The notes under the pieces: generated by a model | What the model saw: only the letters and a program-made list of their open reading frames with translations | Told to the model about the DNA's origin: nothing | Databases searched by the model: none | Translations under genes and position numbers: made by a program | Assembly: GCF_002938435.1 (NCBI RefSeq) | Contig: NZ_POQT01000019.1 | Coordinates: 1-64,000 of the forward strand | From: Blastococcus saxobsidens | Lineage (GTDB): Bacteria; Actinomycetota; Actinomycetes; Mycobacteriales; Geodermatophilaceae | Direction of reading: 5' to 3' | DNA length: 64,000 bases | Shown: piece after piece, positions 60,009-64,000 of the stretch | Numbering within the stretch: position 1 is the stretch's first letter | Layout of the letters: the number at the start of each line of letters is the position of its first letter

Positions 60009-61541
60009 GTGAGCACGGCGACCGACCGGCCCCGCGCCGGCGACGAGGCCGCCGGCAGCACGGCGCTGCCCGGCTGGGTGGCGGCGGGGATCACCTTCCT
60101 GTGCTCCGGCGCCGTCCTGGTGATGGAGATCGTCGGCCTGCGGCTGATCGCGCCCTACGTCGGCGTCACGGTCCAGACGAGCACGGCGATCATCGGGTTC
60201 GCGCTGGCGGCGATCGCGCTGGGCGCCTGGACCGGCGGCGCCGTCGCCGACCGCGCGGACCCGCGCCGGCTGCTGGCCCCGCTCATGGTCGCCGGCGGTG
60301 CGCTGATCGTGGCCGTGCTGCCGCTGGTGAGGTTCACCGGCGCCGCGCTCAGCGGCGCCGACGCCGGGGGAGTGCTGCTGCTGGCGGCGGTCGCCGTGGT
60401 CGTGCCGGCGGCGCTGCTGTCCGCCGTCCCGCCGATGGTGGTGAAGCTGCAGCTGGCCAGCCTGTCGGAGACCGGCTCGGTGGTCGGCAAGCTGTCGGGC
60501 ATCGGCACGCTCGGCGGGATCGCGGCCACCTTCGCCACGGGCTTCGTGCTGGTGGCGGTGCTGCCCAGCAGCGTCATCCTGGTGGCCACCGGCGCGGTCA
60601 CCGCGCTGGCCGGGATCGCCGTCGCCGTGCTGCTGCGCCGGGTGCCCGGCGCGGGCCGCCTGCCCGCAGGCCTGCTGGTGCTGGCGGTGGCCGGCGGGGG
60701 GCTGGCGGCGGTCGCGCCGACGCCGTGCGAGGAGGAGACCGCGTACCACTGCGCGAGGGTGGTGGCCGACCCGCAGCGGGACTCCGGCCGGGTGCTGCTG
60801 CTGGACACGCTGCGCCACTCCTACGTCGACCTCGAGGACCCGACGCACCTGGAGTTCCAGTACGTGCGGGCCGTCGCCGCCGTCACCGACGCGGTGTTCG
60901 CCGAGGGGGAGCCGCTGTCCGCGCTGCACGTCGGAGGCGGCGGGCTGACGCTGCCCCGCTATCTGGCCGAGGTCCGGCCCGGCACGGAGAGCCTGGTCAT
61001 CGAGGTCGACCCCGGCGTGGTCGCGATGGACCGGGAGCAGCTGGGGCTGGAGACGTCCGAGGAGCTGCGGGTGCGCGTGGCCGACGGCCGGGTCGGGCTG
61101 GCCGAGGAGCCCGGCGGGCAGCGGGACCTGGTGGTCGGCGACGCGTTCGGCGGCCTGTCGGTGCCGTGGCAGCTGACCACCCTCGAGGCGGCGCGGCTGA
61201 TCGACCGCGCCCTGACCGACGACGGCGTCTACGCGGTCAACCTGATCGACCACCCGCCGCTGTCCTTCGTGCGCGCGGAGCTGGCCACGCTGCGGGAGGT
61301 GTTCGGCCACGTCCTGCTGCTGGCCCGCGCGCCGGCGCTCGCCGGGGAGGACGGCGGCAACCTGGTCGCCGTCGCCTCGCAGCGGCCGCTGCCGGCCGAG
61401 GAGATCGCTGCGGCGCTGGGCGAGCGGGAGCTGGAGTGGCAGGTGGCCGGCGGGGACGAGCTGGACCGGTTCGTGGGCGACGCCGGCGTGCTCACCGACG
61501 ACTTCGCCCCCGTCGACCAGCTCCTCACCCCGTACGGCTGA
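60009..61541 (+). CDS. Fused MFS-like membrane/spermidine synthase-like protein
   Basis: A 510-residue protein. About seven hydrophobic segments fill residues 20-235, then a spermidine-synthase-like methyltransferase/aminopropyltransferase domain follows. It is recognised from LHVGGGGLTLPRYLAEVRPG with EVDPGVVAMDREQLG and VVGDAFGGLSVPWQL. Such fusions are known from actinobacteria, and membrane-bound polyamine-like chemistry is suspected but not shown. GTG 60009 is one base after the SRAP stop codon, so the two form a unit. The Gly-rich and Asp motifs for dcSAM are partly altered. Confidence 0.88.
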   Translation: MSTATDRPRAGDEAAGSTALPGWVAAGITFLCSGAVLVMEIVGLRLIAPYVGVTVQTSTAIIGFALAAIALGAWTGGAVADRADPRRLLAPLMVAGGALIVAVLPLVRFTGAALSGADAGGVLLLAAVAVVVPAALLSAVPPMVVKLQLASLSETGSVVGKLSGIGTLGGIAATFATGFVLVAVLPSSVILVATGAVTALAGIAVAVLLRRVPGAGRLPAGLLVLAVAGGGLAAVAPTPCEEETAYHCARVVADPQRDSGRVLLLDTLRHSYVDLEDPTHLEFQYVRAVAAVTDAVFAEGEPLSALHVGGGGLTLPRYLAEVRPGTESLVIEVDPGVVAMDREQLGLETSEELRVRVADGRVGLAEEPGGQRDLVVGDAFGGLSVPWQLTTLEAARLIDRALTDDGVYAVNLIDHPPLSFVRAELATLREVFGHVLLLARAPALAGEDGGNLVAVASQRPLPAEEIAAALGERELEWQVAGGDELDRFVGDAGVLTDDFAPVDQLLTPYG

Positions 61542-61562
61542 CGAGCCCCGTCCCCGTCGTGG

Positions 61563-61595
61563 GGGTCACCGGCCGATGGCGGCGGTGCGGGCGCG
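61563..61595 (+). repeat. 33-bp direct repeat, copy 1
   Basis: GGGTCACCGGCCGATGGCGG and the next 13 bases are identical to 61701-61733. It lies in the 162-bp space before the YbaK gene and has no reading frame of its own. Confidence 0.85.
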
Positions 61596-61700
61596 CCCGC
61601 CGCCCGGTTCGCGGCCCTGCCGCCGCGCGGGTCAACCCGCGCCGCGGTCTCTCGAGCCGTGCCGTGGCCCGGTTCGACGGTCGGCGGTCCGGGTTGAGCC

Positions 61701-61733
61701 GGGTCACCGGCCGATGGCGGCGGTGCGGGCGCG
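61701..61733 (+). repeat. 33-bp direct repeat, copy 2 (inside the YbaK gene end)
   Basis: The same 33 bp, here covering the stop codon and last residues of the YbaK-family gene. The 138-bp offset includes a non-coding segment. Confidence 0.85.
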
Positions 61734-62177
61734 GGTGAGCCGCACCAGGTCGGCGGGCGGGAGCTCCAGCTGCAGACCACGCTTTCCGGCGCTGACCAGG
61801 ACCGTGCCGAACTCCAGGGCCGTGGCGTCGACGACGGTGGGCAGCGCCTTCTTCTGACCCAGCGGGCTGATCCCGCCGAGCACGTAACCGGTGGCCCGTT
61901 CAGCGTCCGCCGGCTCGGCCATGACCGCCTTGCGCCCGCCGGCGGCGGCCGCCAGGGCCTTGAGGTCCAGGGTGCCGCTGACCGGCACCACCGCGACGGT
62001 GAGCACCCCGTCGACGCGGGTCACCAGCGTCTTGAACACCTGGCGGGGATCGGCGCCCAGCGCGGCGACGGCGGCCTCGCCGTGGCCCTGCTCGGCCGGG
62101 TGCTCCGGGTCGTAGGGGTGCAGGGAGTGGGCCACGTTCGCCCGTTCCAGGATCCGCACCGCAGGGGTCGCTGCCAC
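61704..62177 (-). CDS. YbaK/EbsC-type aminoacyl-tRNA deacylase
   Basis: A 157-residue deacylase of the YbaK family that clears Cys-tRNAPro or similar mischarged tRNAs. The fold is visible in [56 protein letters not shown] and the final [19 protein letters not shown]. Lys in the first segment and the GISPLG loop form the pocket. GTG 62175-62177. It is divergent from sigR, with the SigR promoter between. Its last 10 codons are copied in the upstream repeat. Confidence 0.93.
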   Translation of the reverse strand: MAATPAVRILERANVAHSLHPYDPEHPAEQGHGEAAVAALGADPRQVFKTLVTRVDGVLTVAVVPVSGTLDLKALAAAAGGRKAVMAEPADAERATGYVLGGISPLGQKKALPTVVDATALEFGTVLVSAGKRGLQLELPPADLVRLTRARTAAIGR

Positions 62178-62207
62178 GGCGCGGGAGCGTAGCGAGAACC
62201 GGCGACG

Positions 62208-62235
62208 GGGAATGAGCGCGCCGCCCCTCGCCGTT
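62208..62235 (+). promoter_or_regulatory. sigR: SigR-dependent promoter of sigR
   Basis: GGGAAT at 62208-62213 and CGTT at 62232-62235 are separated by 18 bp (19 to the GTT), within the GGAAT-N18/19-GTT consensus. It lies about 140 nt upstream of the main GTG start and gives positive autoregulation. Confidence 0.75.
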
Positions 62236-62373
62236 GCACCGGCCGTGAGCAACACCGTCTCCAGCGCCCGCCCGCGGGTCGCGCACCGGCGTCCCCCGGG
62301 CCGCCCGGATGCCGCGCGGCTAGGATCGACCGAAGTGGCGCCCCGCGTCCCGGGGCTCCGGAGAGGACGGTCG

Positions 62374-63069
62374 GTGCCTGAGGAGTCCGCGGTCGACGAT
62401 CCTGGTCAGCTGCCCGAGGTGGCGGGGCCGGTCGAGGTGCCGGAGGCCCGCGAGGGTGGCAGCCGCACCGAGATCGCCGAGACCCGCGCCGAGCGCGACG
62501 CCCGGTTCGAGCGGGATGCGCTGCCCTACCTGGACCAGCTGTACCCGGCCGCCCTGCGGATGACCCGGAACCCGGCCGACGCCGAGGACCTCGTGCAGGA
62601 GACGTTCGTCAAGGCCTACTCCGCGTTCCACCAGTTCGCCGAGGGCACGAACCTCAAAGCCTGGCTGTACCGGATCCTGACGAACACCTACATCAACAGC
62701 TACCGGAAGAAGCAGCGCCAGCCGCAGCAGTACCCCACCGAGCAGGTGCAGGACTGGCAGCTGTACGCGGCCGAGGAGCACAGCTCCACCGGCCTGCGGT
62801 CGGCCGAGATCGAGGCGCTGGACCACCTGCCGGACTCCGACATCAAGGACGCCCTCCAGCAGCTGCCCGAGGACTTCCGGCTGGCGGTGTACCTCGCCGA
62901 CGTCGAGGGGTTCGCCTACAAGGAGATCGCCGAGATCATGGGCACGCCGATCGGCACGGTGATGTCGCGGCTGCACCGCGGCCGGCGGGGCCTGCAGAAG
63001 CTGCTGGCCGATTACGCCCGTGAGCGCGGATTCGTCCGTGCCGGAGCCGGTGAGGAGGCGAGCCACTGA
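62374..63069 (+). CDS. sigR: ECF sigma factor SigR/SigH
   Basis: A 231-residue group 4 sigma factor for disulfide stress. Region 2 spans about 50-110 ([29 protein letters not shown] is its start), and region 4 about 165-220 ([18 protein letters not shown] and then [20 protein letters not shown]). GTG 62374 follows GGAGAGGA. The reading frame stays open 54 codons upstream to 62212 with GTG at 62245 in frame, echoing the SigR' isoform of Streptomyces. It overlaps rsrA (TGATG), as in the SigR-RsrA unit. Confidence 0.95.
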   Translation: MPEESAVDDPGQLPEVAGPVEVPEAREGGSRTEIAETRAERDARFERDALPYLDQLYPAALRMTRNPADAEDLVQETFVKAYSAFHQFAEGTNLKAWLYRILTNTYINSYRKKQRQPQQYPTEQVQDWQLYAAEEHSSTGLRSAEIEALDHLPDSDIKDALQQLPEDFRLAVYLADVEGFAYKEIAEIMGTPIGTVMSRLHRGRRGLQKLLADYARERGFVRAGAGEEASH

Positions 63070-63398
63070 TGGGCGACGACGCTTCGCAGGCCGGCGAGCC
63101 GATCGAGATCCACTCGTGCGACGACGTCCTCACGCACGTCTTCGAGTTCCTCGACCACGAGACCGGGGACGACCGCCGGGCGCTGATCGCCGAGCACCTC
63201 GAGGACTGCTCCTCCTGCCTGCGCGAGTTCGGCATCGAGCAGGAGTTCAAGGCGCTGGTGCGCCGCCGCTGCGGTGGCGACAAGCCGCCGACCGGCCTGC
63301 GCGACCGCATCAAGATGCAGCTCACCAGCGTGTCCATCGAGGACGACGGCACCACGGTGAGCGTCGAGCGCGTCACGATCGAGCGCACCGGCGACTGA
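63069..63398 (+). CDS. rsrA: RsrA-type mycothiol-system anti-sigma factor
   Basis: A 109-residue zinc anti-sigma factor. It binds SigR and releases it when its thiols form disulfides. The ZAS motif is H43-x3-C47-x2-C50 (AEHLEDCSSCLREF), with Cys17 and Cys68 as further redox or zinc ligands. The C-terminal part is a small beta domain. ATG 63069 overlaps the sigR stop by one base. A dispersed hairpin element begins at its stop codon. Confidence 0.95.
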   Translation: MGDDASQAGEPIEIHSCDDVLTHVFEFLDHETGDDRRALIAEHLEDCSSCLREFGIEQEFKALVRRRCGGDKPPTGLRDRIKMQLTSVSIEDDGTTVSVERVTIERTGD

Positions 63399-63399
63399 C

Positions 63400-63452
63400 A
63401 AAGGACCTCGTCCTCCCCACCCTTCGCAAGCTCAGGGCGGGACGAGGCCGAA
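63400..63452 (-). repeat. Dispersed hairpin element, copy I
   Basis: On the minus strand CGGCCTCGTCCCGCCCTGAG and GGACGAGGTCCTTTG form the outer stem (CTCGTCC with GGACGAG), a compensated variant of the other copies. It lies right after rsrA. Confidence 0.85.
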
Positions 63453-63455
63453 CGG

Positions 63456-63492
63456 CGAAGGCCCCGTCCCGCACTGCGGAACGGGGCCTTCG
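63456..63492. terminator. Hairpin terminator
   Basis: CGAAGGCCCCGT and ACGGGGCCTTCG form a perfect 12-bp stem between rsrA and the convergent bL37 gene. Confidence 0.75.
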
Positions 63493-63498
63493 TGCGAC

Positions 63499-63573
63499 TC
63501 AGGCGTTGGGGCGCTTGCCGTGGTTCGCCTTGTTCCCCTTGCGGGAGCGACGCTTGCGTCCGCGCTTGGACAT
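63499..63573 (-). CDS. Ribosomal protein bL37 (24 aa, AURKAIP1/COX24 type)
   Basis: A 24-residue, strongly basic peptide MSKRGRKRRSRK then GNKANHGKRPNA. It matches mycobacterial bL37, a small ribosomal protein of the large subunit found only in actinobacteria. ATG 63571-63573 has GAGAGGAGGG upstream. It is too short for most gene finders. It is convergent with rsrA across a hairpin, with the same neighbours as in mycobacteria near rshA. Confidence 0.93.
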   Translation of the reverse strand: MSKRGRKRRSRKGNKANHGKRPNA

Positions 63574-63745
63574 CGCTGCCCTCCTCTCACGTTGCAGGTG
63601 GGCCGGGCCGGCCCCTGGTTCTCGGGGACCGGGACGCGGCGCACGTATCGTGCGCGGCGGCGCCGGACCCACCAAGCTGACCGGACAAGCCTCTCACGGG
63701 GGACCCGGCCGGTGTGCCGGGCAGGGGAACGCAGGAGGAGCAGCA

Positions 63746-64000
63746 GTGCCGCAGCTGGGGATCGAGACCGTTCTGGTGGCCGGACGGGGGCCCGTCGGGT
63801 GCGCCGTCGTCGCCGCCTGCGAGCGGCTCGGGGTGAAGGCCGTGGCCGTGCACAGCGAGGTCGAGGGTTCCGCCCGGCACGTCCGGCTGGCCGACGACTC
63901 CGTCCTCCTGGGACCCGCGCCCGCCGCGGAGAGCTACCTCGCCGTCGACCGCATCGTGGAGGCCGCTCGCCGCAGGGGGGCCGATGCCGTGCTGCCCGTC
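63746..64000 (+). CDS. Biotin carboxylase-type subunit (5' end only)
   Basis: The first 85 residues of a carboxylase subunit: VLVAGRGPVGCAVVAACERL, then AVAVHSEVEGSARHVRLADD and APAAESYLAVDRIVEAARRR. This is the N-terminal preATP-grasp domain of biotin carboxylases. The common IANRGEIA reads VAGRGPVG, a variant in the loop. GTG 63746 follows GCAGGAGGAG. The rest lies beyond the window; a biotinylated partner gene lies near this place in mycobacteria (Rv3221c). Confidence 0.85.
   Translation, partial: MPQLGIETVLVAGRGPVGCAVVAACERLGVKAVAVHSEVEGSARHVRLADDSVLLGPAPAAESYLAVDRIVEAARRRGADAVLPV

Overview
The window is very GC-rich, about 73% by eye, and densely packed, with strong G/C bias at third codon positions and many GTG starts. 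It carries actinobacterial hallmarks: WhiB7, mycoredoxin, an RsrA-type mycothiol-system anti-sigma factor, AdnAB, the 24-residue ribosomal protein bL37, MoeZ, DUF3107, DUF2342 and UPF0182. Gene order from about 1 to 42,000 follows, from memory, the Mycobacterium tuberculosis block Rv3211-Rv3193c. The order from 55,000 to 64,000 resembles Rv3228-Rv3221. Codon use, gene order and a recurrent hairpin repeat suggest a member of the Geodermatophilaceae (Blastococcus, Geodermatophilus or Modestobacter). That family assignment is inference. No prophage, IS transposase or CRISPR array was seen.

Layout. 1-11,112: DEAD-box helicase (C-terminus beyond the window), ferritin-like protein, DUF3107 and TetR genes, an alpha/beta hydrolase, a DUF3152 protease-like protein, an ABC exporter pair, moeZ, a maleylpyruvate-isomerase-fold protein and an alkyltransferase-like protein. 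11,176-17,744: adnA-adnB, the actinobacterial double-strand-break resection helicase-nuclease. 17,873-23,451: a small accessory stretch (lipoprotein, VOC protein, epoxide-hydrolase-like enzyme, acetyltransferase, M20 dipeptidase, PrmC-like methyltransferase, DUF2510 protein). 23,601-32,094: paired M16 peptidases, nudC, a mycoredoxin/ANTAR/uridine-kinase-like operon, uvrD2 and whiB7 with a long regulatory leader. 32,239-41,901: ABC1 kinase, ThiF-like, DUF5679, YgjP-type metallopeptidase, DUF2342, secreted PDZ/Lon-like protease and UPF0182. 41,978-44,041: two identical initiator tRNA genes around a short-chain segment. 44,207-55,207: P450-ferredoxin, map, metB-cbs, a frameshifted aldo/keto reductase, a kinase remnant, hisN and small regulators. 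55,274-64,000: rsgA-aroA, an aldehyde dehydrogenase, SRAP, a fused spermidine-synthase-like protein, YbaK, sigR-rsrA, bL37 and the start of a biotin carboxylase gene.

How the genes fit together. DNA repair and genome maintenance (adnAB, uvrD2, SRAP, the alkyltransferase-like protein) sit beside thiol and oxidative stress control (sigR-rsrA, mycoredoxin, YbaK-type deacylase). A SigR-type promoter is visible in front of both sigR and the mycoredoxin gene. whiB7 has a WhiB7-type promoter, a 102-codon upstream reading frame and an intrinsic terminator before its start, the expected layout of an antibiotic-responsive attenuation leader. metB and cbs make a reverse-transsulfuration-type unit.

Most unusual observations. 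At least ten copies of a roughly 55-75 bp hairpin element lie at gene ends, and their stems show compensatory base changes. One copy is translated as the N-terminus of adnB and another lies at the 5' end of a regulator gene. An aldo/keto reductase is frameshifted by a third copy of a 7-bp unit. Two loci carry an 8-bp-periodic TCGACA array. A 33-bp direct repeat copies the 3' end of the YbaK gene.
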